Positions 49,931-61,357 of a DNA stretch of 64,000 nucleotides are shown piece after piece. Position numbers and translations under genes: made by a program. How positions within the stretch are numbered: the stretch's first letter is position 1; the number at the start of each line of letters is the position of its first letter. The stretch is from assembly GCA_033980235.1 (NCBI GenBank), contig CM067067.1, positions 20,341,239 to 20,405,238 on the forward strand. The letters are read 5' to 3'. The DNA comes from Diadema setosum (Eukaryota; Echinodermata; Echinoidea; Diadematoida; Diadematidae). The notes under the pieces were generated by a model. That model saw nothing but the letters and a program-made list of their open reading frames with translations, did not search any database and was not told the origin of the DNA.

Positions 49931-51033
49931 TCAACATATACATCAGTGACATCCCCTTCACAACCTCAAGACAGTATGACTATGCAGATGATCTTGCCCT
50001 TCTTCACTCTGACAGAGCCTGGTCAAATGTAGAGAATACCCTCACTGCAGATATGTCGCAAATCGCGAAGTACTTCAGGATCTGGAGACTCAAGATTAGC
50101 ATGTCCAAGACAACGGTAACAGCCTTCCACCTGAACACAAAGGAGGCTAATCGGCAACTCAGTGTCATTCTTGATGGAACACCTCTTCCATACAATGCTA
50201 CACCAACCTACCTTGGGGTGAAGTTGGATAGGCAGCTGACCTACAAGGAACAACTCAAGGCCATAAGTGCAAAAGTGTCTTCAAGGAACAACCTCCTTCG
50301 CCGACTTGCAGGCTCAAACTGGGGTGCCAGTGCAACCACTCTCCGCACTAGTGCGCTAGCACTGGTATACAGTGCCGCGGAATACGCTTCCCCTGCGTGG
50401 TGTAGGAGCTCTCACACCAAGAAACTCGACTCAGTTCTGAATGACACCATGAGATTAATAACAGGATGTCTCCGGCCTACACCAACAGAATTCCTACCTG
50501 TTCTCTCAGGCATCGCTCCCGCCCCCATGCACCGAGAACATCACACACATAGGTTGGTCACCAAGGCCTCCAGCAACCCGGACGACCTCCTCCACGACAT
50601 AGTTGAGGGCTCTGTAACTCTGGGTCAGCGGCATCAGCGACTGAAGTCTCGCCGCTCTTTCTCCCGCCATGCAGCAACGCTAAGAGGATCAGACTTCAAC
50701 ATCTGCCAGACATGGAGAACAAGCTGGGAAGACACCCAACGACCTGCCCAACTCGTTGTCACGCCCAATACATCTGTCCCCCCAGGAGCAAACCTCCCAA
50801 GGAGTGAGTGGGTGTCTCTAAATCGGATTCGAACGGGAGTTGGGCGTTTCAATGCAGCAATGCATCGTTGGGGGCTACGCCCGTCAGCAGCTTGCCAGTG
50901 TGGTGCACCAGAACAGACTGCTCAACACATCTTGAGTGAGTGCCCTGATCTCCGCCCTCCTGACAACATGGACCTGACACACCCTACTCCACAGACTGTA
51001 ACTTGGCTACAACAATTGAGGGACATTATTTAG
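49931..51033 (+). pseudogene. LINE ORF2 fragment (reverse transcriptase thumb and C-terminal part)
   Basis: The open frame extends left to an ATG at 49,849, but that stretch is the pre-insertion genomic sequence and target duplication, not part of the element. In-element residues start at FNIYISDIP. Landmarks in order are DYADDLALL, WRLKISMSKT, YLGVKLDRQL, YASPAWCRS, RIRTGVGRFNAAMHRWG and CQCGAPEQTAQHILSECP. Enzyme activity is not expected because the fingers and most of the palm are absent. Confidence 0.9.
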
Positions 51034-51062
51034 CTGCTGCTGCCTCATAAGCAAGAAGAAGA
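49931..51062 (+). mobile_element. 5'-truncated non-LTR retrotransposon (LINE, Jockey/RTE-like)
   Basis: A reverse-transcriptase fragment begins inside the FNIYISDIP motif, carries the catalytic YADD (codons at 49,981-49,992) and runs to a stop at 51,031-51,033. The C-terminal CQCG...H...C cluster is typical of Jockey- and RTE-type ORF2 proteins. The insertion is bounded by a perfect 12-bp duplication, ATCATGGTATCT, at 49,919-49,930 and 51,063-51,074, and ends in a short GAAGAAGAA tail. The palm domain 5' of YADD, the endonuclease and the 5' UTR are missing, so this is a dead 5'-truncated copy. The frame stays open over the retained 367 codons, which argues for a recent insertion. Confidence 0.93.
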
Positions 51063-51105
51063 ATCATGGTATCTAACAGTGTCTCAACCCCACGTCCAAC
51101 CATCG

Positions 51106-51474
51106 TTAAAGGGGATGGCTAATAAATAATCAGTGGGAATCAGTGGGAATGCTGGAGGATGATTGTTCCAATCCTTGTGGGATTCATTTAAGAGTACAAT
51201 ATTATATATCTATATTGTTGTGTGAAATTTATTTGCCTCAGAATGGTCGCATATTCAAGTAATGTGTAGTTTAATGCTTCCAGGTTAGCGTGCCTGGTCA
51301 GTGACGGGGCATTAATCTGCACATTACTTGAATATGAGACCGTTCTGAAACAAATAATTTTCACACAACAGTAGATAATTATAATGTACTCTTAAATGAA
51401 TCCCACAAGGATTGGAACAATAATTATTTATCCCTCAGCATTCCCACTGATCGGTTAATAGCCATCCCCTTTAA
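51106..51474. mobile_element. TTAA-bounded palindromic MITE, family A copy 3
   Basis: Runs TTAAAGGGGATGGCTAATA to TAGCCATCCCCTTTAA, 369 bp, matching the 474-845 copy throughout. Its right TTAA (51,471-51,474) is also the left TTAA of the family C copy that follows. Confidence 0.88.
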
Positions 51475-51872
51475 AGGGATGATACAGTATTGGTGGAGAT
51501 GAAAATTGGGCTTTAACTTCTTCTTTTTTTGTGAGAAACCAAGAAAACACTTATGAAACAGTACAGAGCATACCATTTTAAGAGGAATTCAAAGTTTATT
51601 TGATAAAAATCAGGTTTGGAATAGCTGAAACATCCAAAAACAAAGTAAAACAAAACGATCGTAATAAAATGTGGGTCCCACACTTTGTTAGGATGGCTCT
51701 GTTTTGGATATCTCGGCCATTTCAAAACCAATTTTCATCAAATAAACATTGAATCCCTCCTGGAATTACATGCTCTTTCATACCAATTTTATAAGAAGTT
51801 TCTCAATATCTCACAAAAAAATGATAAAAACCTTAAGTTAAGTCTCAACCAAAACCATACGATCCCTTTGAA
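51471..51872. mobile_element. Family C palindromic MITE, copy 2
   Basis: Starts TTAAAGGGATGATACAG and ends ACGATCCCTTTGAA, inverted relative to copy 1, with the same GTGGGTCCCAC centre. It abuts the family A copy on one shared TTAA. Confidence 0.85.
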
Positions 51873-52049
51873 GGGGACTTTACAGGGCCGGCGTATCATT
51901 ATTATTATTATTTTATTTATTTATTTATTTTTTTTTTAAGTGAGGGGGTCCATCAGTTCATGGGAACAAGGACGTCTATTCATTTTGAGGATGAAGGGGG
52001 AAGACATTGTTGATGACATTATTGTGTCCCAAAGTCGGCTGACAAGCAA

Positions 52050-52170
52050 AAAAAAAAAACAACAAAAAACAAAAAACAAAACAAAACAAAACAAAAACAA
52101 AACAAAACAAAAACAAACAAAAACTAACCAAAAAAAAAGACAAAAAACAAAACAAAAACAGAACAAAGGA
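52050..52170. repeat. AAAAC-rich low-complexity tract
   Basis: Irregular (CAAAA)n/(AAAAC)n over about 120 bases on the plus strand. Confidence 0.9.
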
Positions 52171-52995
52171 GTAGGAAGACTATCAACACAGTTATGTACA
52201 ACAATTCGTGATGTCACAGTTAAGGCAGCGATATGAAAAAGATAGATAGGTCCTATCTTGATTTCCTATACACATTTTCGTTTTCACCTTTGTCAGTGGG
52301 CAAAGGAATGATGTTCCACGTAAAATAATGTCAGTAACATGTTAAAATAGAGCGTTATGCTTTTCATGAATTTACAAAAAATGAAAATAAAAATGAAATT
52401 TGCATCTATGGCGCGACTTTTATTTCGTTTATCTAAACAAAATAGTGTAAGTCTTCAGTCCACAGCTATACGGCAGTATTATCGTCACGATGGTATTTTT
52501 ATATAGAAGAATAACAATGATGATTAAAATAGTACCAGTTCACCAGTATCTTTATTTTCCCACCAAGGACATTGATTTGCCGGCGTTTGAATGTTTGTAT
52601 GTTGTAGGCAATATCATTAAAACAAATTTCGATTAAAGTTCAGGTGCAGGAAGGGCCGCGATAGATCATGTTTACGGTGGTGATCTCGACCATGATACGG
52701 ATGCTTACCTGCGTGCACAATAATTTTCAGACCTATACCGGGTGTCCCAAAAAAGCGGAACGGCGGATTTTCAGTGCCTTGCGTTCTAAAAGTTATATAT
52801 TTTTTACGTCATTAGAAAGAGCATCTTCCGCAGAAGACAATGATACCAAAATCATTAAATTTGGTTCAGTACTTTTTATTCTACGCCAATTTCTGTAAAT
52901 GCAGTTATTTTCAAATTTCGCCGGATTTAATATGAGATAATAATTTGGGTGCGACGAGCGTTCCATAACGGTGAATTGTGTAAGCTCGTTGATCC

Positions 52996-53038
52996 CACTG
53001 AACTCAAACACTTAGAACGTAGTGTTTGAGTTCAGTGG
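52996..53038. repeat. 43-bp perfect-stem hairpin
   Basis: CACTGAACTCAAACAC, a 10-base loop, and the inverse GTGTTTGAGTTCAGTG. Confidence 0.85.
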
Positions 53039-53040
53039 TT

Positions 53041-53103
53041 GATCCATGTCAACAAAAGATACAGCTTTCACACTGGGCGCGCACACACACACACAGACAG
53101 ACT

Positions 53104-53148
<45 letters not shown>

Positions 53149-53202
53149 TTTTTTTCCTGGCCCGCGCCCATTGTGAAAGCTGTATCGTTTATTGACATGG
53201 AT
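53041..53202. mobile_element. Palindrome with a (CA)n core
   Basis: GATCCATGTCAACAAAAGAT and ACAGCTTTCACACTGGGCGC at the left are inverted at the right (CGCGCCCATTGTGAAAGC, GACATGGATC). The middle is CA dinucleotides at about 53,083-53,146. Confidence 0.8.
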
Positions 53203-53675
53203 CACCGAGCTTATAGGGCTCACACCCATAAATATTTCCCCATAGGGATGTGTGTTAAAAATCAAATTTCAAAAAATTCTGTAAAACAGCTGGGAGAAAT
53301 GAGGTGTTTCAGCTTCACTAACCTGGATAAGTTAGATATACCCTTTCATCCATCAAATTCTCAGGGTGGATAATTCAGTTCAAATTCTGTCCAGGGGTCC
53401 GCAAAGCCAGACTACGAGTTCTTATCACTCAAAAAATCACCCATTTTCCGTACACGTACCCAATGAATAGTCCCCTCAAATTCCACCAGAAAAGCTTTCA
53501 TCTTCCAACCAAAATGTAATTTGTAGAGGAATTCATACTCAATATCTACAGCTATTCAGTTTTTTGCCAAACTACATCATTGATTTTTAATCAATTTTTT
53601 TTTTTCTTCATTTATTTTGGTATCTTTGGTACGAATTTGTGAAGGGGCCTGGGGCATTCCCTTGTATTTACGGGT

Positions 53676-53895
53676 GGCGTTTTTTTTTTAAAGACGGCAC
53701 AGATTGGGGCATGGCACGTGTTAAACCTATGGGAAAAACGTTGGGTTAGGGTTTATGGTTAGGGTTAGGGTTAGGGTTAGGGTTGGGGTCAGGGTTAGGG
53801 TTAGGGTTAGGGTTTGATGGTTAGGGTTAGGATTAGGATTAGGGTTAGGTTTAGGGATAGGGTCCCCAATCTGTGCCGTCTAAAAAAAAACACGC
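53676..53895. mobile_element. Hairpin-ended element containing telomere-like repeats
   Basis: AGACGGCACAGATTGGGG at the left and CCCCAATCTGTGCCGTCT at the right are perfect inverses, each next to an A/T homopolymer. Between them, about 53,742-53,862 holds many TTAGGG units with TTAGGA and TTGGGG variants. Confidence 0.82.
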
Positions 53896-54588
53896 TTACG
53901 GGTGTAAGCCCTATACAATATTCACCGTATGGATCGCGTGTCGCGCTCAAATTATTATCTCAAAGTCGCAAAAATCCGGCGAAATTTGAAAATGACTGTA
54001 TTTACAGAAATTGTTACAGAAAAAGTGCTGAACCAAATTTAATGATTTTGGTATCATTGTCTTCTGCGGAAGATGCTCTTTCTAATGATGTCAAAAAATA
54101 TATCACTTTTAAAACGCAAGGTACTGAAAATCCACCGTTCCGCTTTTTTTTTTGGGACACCCGGTATAGTAGCGACCCTTGAAGAAAATTTGCGCTGCGA
54201 GTGTTTATCGTAGCTTTTTTTTTTCATTCTTATTCTTCATCTTTTCCGTCTTCTTTTTTTTTTCTTTCTCTTCATCTTTGGCTAATTATTATTATTGTAG
54301 CTTATTAACTATTATTTACTATTTGTGTTAGGCCTTTTATAATGTTAGTATATCATTCACAGAGTATAGAAGCAAGCGCTATACGTACTCTTTGGTAACA
54401 TTATTGTTATCATTAGTGTCATGATCAATTACATTTAACTTATGCCTCAGAGTAGGGCAATTTGGCAATCAGTCATCAAATATTTGTCTTTATTCCATGT
54501 TGTGAGCTCTTCTCCTTTTCCAACAAGACGATTATTCCGTCCGAAAAAAAAAAAAAGATACCTATTGCTCTTCCCTTAATACACCTCT

Positions 54589-56750
54589 TGGTTCCGTTCA
54601 ATCAAGGAGGTTCAAGAGAATGGAGTCACAACTCTTATTCCCTTTGAAACCATGTTCGAAGCCGCCACTCAAAAATAGAGCTGGAGCTGCCCCACAGATA
54701 GGAAACAATAATATTGATTCATGACGGGTGTGTCATTGCACGACCAGGTATACCTTCTATAGGAAAAATATGTCTTTGTGATGGTAATAACTTTTCGCCA
54801 TCCCTACTTATGGAATGAGCAATACAAAAAGGCATTAATAGGCAGGGGATGCGCGGATAGAAATCACAAAGAAATTGATGAAATGAAAATCAAGTTTACT
54901 AGACATGGGCATGTCCGGGCACAAATCTGACATATTGATTTATAAAGAACTATTATCGAAGATTATTCCATATCAGTTTTATTTGTCGGAATTTATACTC
55001 TTGCAGGTTTTTCTGGACGAGTTTGACCTTTATGTTTTATCATAAGGAGAAATTTCATGTCATTTAATGAATAAACAAGCAACTTAGTATCCTATATAAT
55101 GTTAGAGTTCAAAATCCTTCCTTTGATTGCCTGTATTTAGATGGCGGCTTCTATCGAACGTCAAAGGTACAATAACGCACCTGTGGAATTCTTTTGTGCA
55201 TCCATAGAAATCTGACAACTGTTTGAATAATCATGGCCAGATGGAACTCCAGCTCTACAACCTACTTGGTTCAATCAAGGAGGTTTTATACATTGGAGTT
55301 CCAACTGGCTGTGATTCAGAGACTCCAACCCAAAGCACCTTCTGATCGGGAGATTCTCCCGCCTGAAACCCATAGCAAACGGGAGACTCCAAGTTTATGT
55401 GTGCGAAGCGCGAAGTTCCTAGGGTTATAGATGCTCTCTGGTGCTATTTAAGGCTTATTTTTTGCAACATACAATAGCAATAAGTAAGAAATCCTTTCTA
55501 ACGGGAGACACAGAGCCAGGGCGGGAGAAATTAAATCTCAAACGGGAGAACGGGAGATTTTGCAAAAATGGGTTTTCGGCGGGAGATCTCCCGTCGAAAA
55601 CGGGAGAATTGGAGTCTCTGTGTGATTATTCAAACAGTAATGTCAGATTTCTATTGATGTACAAAGGAATTCCACATCACAGGTGCACGTGTGCCTTTGA
55701 TGATCGATGTTCCTTGCCGCCGTCTTGCTCAGCATTTAATGAAGATTAATTTTGGACGTTATCATAATTTTGGCCATATTTTGCTTATCTATTTATTAAA
55801 TGAAATGAAATTTCAATCAATGATAAAGCATTTAAAACAAAAGACATTTCCGTCCAGAAATTTGCGCAAAAGTGTAAATCTGAGCTGTATCATGTGAAAA
55901 TGTTTAAAACTGTACCATCCTGGAAAGCTGGTTTTATCACTTTTCCGCTTAGTTTCCAAAAATGAAACTAATATGGAATAATCTTCAAGTATAATTCTTT
56001 ATTGATAGGTATATCAGAGTAGTGCCCGCATATGCCCAGTCGAGTAATTTTCATCTTCATTTCAGCATTTTTTGCTCAATTTCTCAGAGCTACCAAGTCT
56101 CACGCATTCTGAGTGAGACTCAAGCATTTAGGGGTCGTCTCACGATCTCACGCAATGCACCCATTTTTCTCACGCATCGGGCAAAGTCTGCAATTTGGGC
56201 CCATAATAAGGAGCATAGCTCAAAGGATTAAAGTGATAGTTACAATTGAACCCATATTTTCATTTTGTCTTCCAAAATAAGTAAAAAATAGTCACTTAAG
56301 TATGCACCTGATCGCACCATTAAGAGCTGAAAATTTAAAAAGCTCCCTAACGTGGGAGGCCACGGGGGGGGGGGGGGGGGGACCCCTCCCACACCCTCGC
56401 TTGCGCGCACATTCGCTCGCCGAGATGCCGAGTCATGAAAATCTCACTCATATAGATTTTTTGAACTTGGCAGCCCTGATTTCTATTCGCGCATCCTCAT
56501 GTCTGTACCACCTACCTTTTATAAGAAGGGATAGCGAAAAGTAATTACCATCACAAAGAAATATCTTCCTTTGAAAGTGGCTAGTGATTATGCGATGAGA
56601 CACGAGTCAATTGTCTTCCTATCTAATCTGCGCGGCAGATCCTGTTTTGCACATGCTTCAAATATTTTTGAGCGGCGGCTTCGAACATCTAGCAAAGGAA
56701 ATAAGACGGTTGTGACTCCATTCTCCAAGAACCTCCTTGGTTCAAGGCAA
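54589..56750. mobile_element. 2.2-kb composite palindrome
   Basis: Outer arms: CAAGGAGGTTCAAGAGAATG near 54,602 matches the inverse of CATTCTCCAAGAACCTCCTTG at about 56,719-56,739 with one mismatch. GATGGTAATAACTTTTCGC near 54,780 matches GCGAAAAGTAATTACCATC near 56,534. Inner arms at about 55,180-55,690 are inverses around a block rich in CGGGAGA repeats. No recognisable protein. Confidence 0.8.
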
Positions 56751-57006
56751 CTCTACCTGTGCGTACAAGAAGGGACAGCCCCTCACTAGCGGCACGGAAA
56801 AAGAACCAGGAAGTAAACGCGCCGTGTTCGCTTCACTGCTAGGCTATGCGCATTGAATGTAATAAATAAACAGAGATGATCACGGGGAAGTCACTTTTAT
56901 ACGGAACAGCAGTGTTCAGCTTATGGAGCCGAGTAACACTGCACCCGAATACGGGACTCAAGCAAACTTGTAAGTTGTGTCTTCGAAGTGTCACTCCGGC
57001 ACAGGA

Positions 57007-57058
57007 ATGGCAGACACCAGAGACTTTCTTCTTGAAGAGATCCAACATCTTTTAAAAG
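57007..57058 (+). CDS. Candidate first coding exon of an unrecognised gene
   Basis: An ATG in good context (G at -3 and +4) opens a 17-codon reading, MADTRDFLLEEIQHLLK plus one base, that ends at a plausible donor (AAAAG followed by GTAAAA). The peptide looks like an amphipathic N-terminal helix. It lies just right of the 54.6-56.8 kb palindrome in sequence without obvious repeats. No in-phase continuation was found in the remaining 7 kb, so it may be chance. I do not recognise the family. Confidence 0.25.
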
Positions 57059-58554
57059 GTAAAAACTAACGTGAAAATATTTTGTCTTTGACAAAAACAC
57101 GAGTACGACTAGTCTATGTCTATGGAGCCACATAATCACAACACATGCATGCTCAGCTCAAGTAACGTATCTCTAACACCAACAGGTTACAATCGACAGT
57201 CTAGGCCTAGTTATTCATGAACTTCTTGTAGCGTACAAGTAGGTAGCCGGTTGTCGTGCGTGCTGAAGCTGTGTGTTTTATACTGTTGTAATGTAACAAA
57301 TTCATACGAGGTAGTTCTTTAGGAAGTAGTTGAATTATCTATTAATTTCGTTCATGTGCAATGCATGCATAAATTTACCTGTCATATTTAACTTAGTGTC
57401 AAGCTAACGAGCAATGATACAATTTCCATTGGCATTGCATAATAATAGGATATGACTCAAGAGAGTTTTGGCTATTATGCTCGGTATGCAATTTATCACT
57501 GTGGATCGCCACAGCCAAACTCAATTTATTCATACAAAAGTGTCAGCTTTACCATAGACTATAGTTAGGGATTTCACTTGCTCTGTTGATTTAAAGTTGT
57601 CACTCTCATTCTGAACCAAAACTGTGATTGTGTGTAACATAACAGTGAAAATTGGATAAAAAATCAATGTGATATGAAAGTTTAGGAAGAACTGGTATTG
57701 TTGTAATAGTGTGAGTGCTTGTTATTGTTTTGCTTAAATTGCACGCGCAAGGGTCAATAACCAATTCCCCTATTTTTTTTTTGTGTTATTGTTTACGAGA
57801 CAACGAGGTTAAAGCAAACACATGTGAGACAGTTCAGTTTACATTTGCAATGGCCTTCTTAATTGAACGGACTTTATTTACAATCGATCAGGATCATACC
57901 TGTATCAACACGCTGTCATTTATAGCGTTGTAGTGACAGACAAAAATCTTATATTATTCTGGCGTTCAGAATAATGCTTACAACTAAGTATAAATTGAAC
58001 AAACGTACATTACCCCTCTTGACTTGTTCAACATCAAGCTCAATAATGTGGATCCACAGATATTATCCGAATTAGGAAATTCCAAATATTGATATAAACA
58101 TTCACCACCAATAATCTAACACGGTGTATCAGGGCGCGAAATCTCCAGTTTATGTTAAGTCCAGGAATGTTCCGCGAAAAATCCCTTGAATGGCGTGCGT
58201 CACTTCGCGAGGAGGGCGTCGTCGAAGATGAGCGCGACGGACGAGATCGGGGCGAAAAGCTCGAACACGACGGGTCCAAAACGAGATGAAACGGGAACGG
58301 GATGACGGTCGACTGGATGCTCGGCATGAATGTGGCAAGGAGCAAAGAGTCAGATTTGCCTGAAATGATGTAGATGCCGCATTGTGACAGTCATCGGCAG
58401 AGATTGAGCGGACATTATCCTCTTATACACGTGTATACAGAGTCAACAGTTTCTAATTGCCGGTTGTAATAGACTGATTTTGGGCTGCGATGCCGTTCTC
58501 CTCCCGGGGAAAGATGCTTATTTCCAGGCTGTCGAGGCATAGGCTGAAAAGCAA
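57059..58554. other. Unassigned region right of the candidate first exon
   Basis: Mostly AT-rich. A GC-rich block at 58,140-58,330 keeps short frames open on both strands but shows no domain or splice pattern I trust. Confidence 0.4.
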
Positions 58555-58674
58555 GGGCTGCCAGGCGAAGCAAAGTCCTCTCAAAATTTTCAGCCAAATA
58601 TTGTGGAGAAACAAGGACTGCCTGACGAAACAAAGTCCTCTCACAGTTTTCAGCCAAAAGTCATGAAGTTGAGG
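58555..58674 (-). repeat. Two tandem units of exactly 60 bp
   Basis: AAAGTCCTCTCAAAATTTTC and AAAGTCCTCTCACAGTTTTC lie exactly 60 bases apart, with matching flanks GGGCTGCCAGGCGAAGC and GGACTGCCTGACGAAAC. On the minus strand a frame stays open across both, giving a repeated ENxERTLxRxA peptide. No known family. Confidence 0.7.
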
Positions 58675-58764
58675 AGAAAAATCAGCTAGACGAGCTGATC
58701 TCGGGCAGCATAATCAGCAGTCAATGGCAATTTCAAAGTCCCTTCTAATTCCGAGTTTTCAGGG

Positions 58765-58772
58765 TTTTTATA
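58765..58772 (-). promoter_or_regulatory. Possible TATA box beside nuclear-receptor-like half-sites
   Basis: TATAAAAA on the minus strand. Within 350 bases to the right lie several plus-strand RGGTCA-type half-sites: AGGTCG and TGGTCA near 58,798-58,809, GGGTCA near 58,828, AGGTCA near 58,864 and AAAAGGTCAGG near 59,104. No transcript or coding exon confirms a promoter. Confidence 0.2.
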
Positions 58773-59786
58773 TGGCTCGATCATGACAGCGAAGTGGAGG
58801 TCGTGGTCAAACTCACTTCCTCTTCAGGGGTCAAAGATGCACACGAAGTCTCCGTCCAGTCTGAGGTCAGATTTTGTTTTTAGCTGCCTGGCATTAGGAC
58901 GCGTCAATCAGACAGCAACTGGTATATTTCCCTGTCATCTTTCATTTTATGCACACAATGAGATCTACTTGCCCTGAACTTGGAAGAAAAACGACCCCGG
59001 AAACACTAAAGAGTGAGGGGTCAGTGGCGGTGTTCTTCCCTAAGAGGTGGTGATTTGTTATGGTCAGTGATAATGAGGCTTTGGGCCAAGGGGTACTTTA
59101 TCAAAAGGTCAGGCAGAGCGGTCAACTGTCAGCTGTGTGGTGCTGTGCTGCAGTGTGACATTTTGCAGTTCCCACTTCTACTGCCTATATCATAATAAGA
59201 AACTGTACAAATACAATATCAGGCACCCGTCCTAGTTTTAAACAGCCTTTCCTTCTCTTTCCCTAAATCAATGTAAATACAAGATGCAAGAGGGTTTTGC
59301 ACATTTTTCACTTTCAGGACAGAGCAGTGCACTGTGGTCACCATGGTAACGCAGTACAGCGCTGCTACAAAAGTTCAAAAATTGTTGGAACGTCATGAAA
59401 TGTTGTAGGTCATTTTTGGAGGTAGCTGCCTTGTTTAAGATCAAAATACTGTAAAACCAGAAATTTTTGCATGCATGACATGAAACTTTGAAGAATTTTG
59501 CAGGGAGCTGAGATTCATCAAAGTAAAATGCACCTGAGTGTGTTTGTCTACACAATGCATTGAATGCCAATGGCAATTTGCTGAAGTTTCATGCTGAAAA
59601 AAAAAGCTGCCAGCTCCTATTTGTAAAAGTTTCATGCCACAAATTCTTCTAGTTTAACAGTATAGTCCTTTACTCTCTTGAAAAATCTCTTATTTGATAT
59701 ACAGGACCTACTCAAATATGCCTCAAAAAGTTTCTTCTAGAAGTTGGATTTGATGTTTTGAACTCATAGATTTCTAAAGCGTGTGT

Positions 59787-59921
59787 TAAAAAAAAAGTAA
59801 TCCAACTGTAGAGGGCTACTATATTTCATAATTGTCAGCTCTGGAGAGCAGTGTTGGTTGCATGCTCTCCAGAGCTGACAATTATGAAGTAGTAGCCCTC
59901 TAAAGTTGGTTTACTTTTTTC
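59787..59921. mobile_element. 135-bp hairpin element
   Basis: AGAGGGCTACTATATTTCAT and ATTGTCAGCTCTGGAGAGCA at the left are inverted at the right as TGCTCTCCAGAGCTGACAAT and TAGTAGCCCTCT. The loop is about 15 bases. Confidence 0.85.
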
Positions 59922-61357
59922 TTTTTCATATGCACTGTATAGAAATATATAAATATATTAAATGATAGTCTGTCAATATGCGGTAAAACTTTATTAGAAT
60001 AGACTGTGTGTGTTTGTGTGTGTGTGTGCGTGTGCATTGATGTGTCTACATTGTAGGTGTACTGGTACATTTAGATGGCTAATGTGAGGGGAGGGCAGGA
60101 CTTGCCTTGTTTTCACATGCACCACTTTGTATATTAAAATGATGCATCACTAGAATGGTGTTTCAAATGAAACATTGTTGTCATGTGAATGCAAACTAGA
60201 GGGTGATTTGATTGAAGCATAATTCAAATTGTGGTTTCAAATGATGGTTTGGAGGTGTTTTCGGATCACGTTTCACCAGAATTAAAGAGTGAAACAGTCG
60301 TGTATTAAAACGCAATTGACCTCCAATTGTATTTTAGGGGGCAGAGCTTATGGTGACCTTTCAACCACATCTGCTGCAGAAGGACTGTGCTCCTTTGTTT
60401 AAGGCAGTTAAGCGCATGCTACTTATGGCTCAAAAGTGATTGGTGGGAACGCGAAAAGAAGCCAAACCTCCCCTCCTCGCTCTGAAATTAAAAACTGCAG
60501 AATCCATGAAGCCTTCCTTGGTCATGTGAACCAATGATGATTTGAATCGTAATTGTAATCGTGTTCATAATTTAGCGTTCAAACTAAAAAGTACTCACGG
60601 TACGTGTGACAGCAAGGGCAGAGAGGTGGAAGGAGGGATATATGGGGAGTTGTCCACACATGTAGGCTTATAATATCGTTAGTCTGCCCACAGTTTTGTG
60701 ATGACAAGGAAGTATAAAATGATTTCCCCCAGACTAGAGAACTTCCCAGGCAAATATTTTACATTCTCTACTTCCTGTACAGTTGTAGTACCAAGGAAAT
60801 GTGTCAGTTCATCCAGATATCCTAGGATCAGCAGGAAGGCTTTGGTTGAGAATTAATAAAGAGGGATCTCAAATGTAGCTTTCTACATGAAAAAAAAAAA
60901 GGAAGAAATGGATCCTCTAATGTTGCTGCTTAATATAGTCATTCTATATTTCACTTTATTTTATGTGACTACAAAGGAAACTAAAGAACATGCGCATTAT
61001 TGGTTGTGAACTCAAAGGCCGTTGAATTTATCAGACTTTATAGGATACAATGATAAAGTTCCTCTCTTGTGCTCTGGCAACAATTATTGGGACAATATGG
61101 ATATTGTACTGGTTTTATCCTCCAAGATTGTGTTAGGACCAAGGAGGATACCTCTGCACATGGTATGACACACAGAAAATAACTTACAGTCCACATTGAG
61201 TATAATGAAGAGAAAATGTGCTCATAAGTTGTCTAACAGCCATCGATCTGGTCTAGCTTATGAGAGACCTTGCAAAAAGCACTTAACATGCCACGGGTTA
61301 CAAGAGAAAGGTAAAAATTTATCAAATTTATTCTGTCTACTTCACATAGCCAGTCTC
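59922..61357. other. Intergenic, nothing firmly recognised
   Basis: A possible Cys/His-rich exon at 61,190-61,310 is discussed among the findings. A GT/TG-rich patch lies near 60,005. Confidence 0.45.

Larger units (their letters stand above)
52734..54168. mobile_element. 1.43-kb TIR element with TATACCGGGTGTCCC ends and nested inserts
   Basis: TATACCGGGTGTCCCAAAAA and TTTTTGGGACACCCGGTATA bound long arms (about 230 bp, including TCTTCCGCAGAAGACAATGA and its inverse near 54,060). The arms are separated by at least three inserts: hairpins at 52,996 and 53,041 and the telomere-like element at 53,676. Confidence 0.85.

Noticed and set aside
58040..58345. A 101-codon Arg/Ser-rich minus-strand frame
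   Set aside because: A GC-rich block open in several frames on both strands; no domain and no conserved motif recognised.
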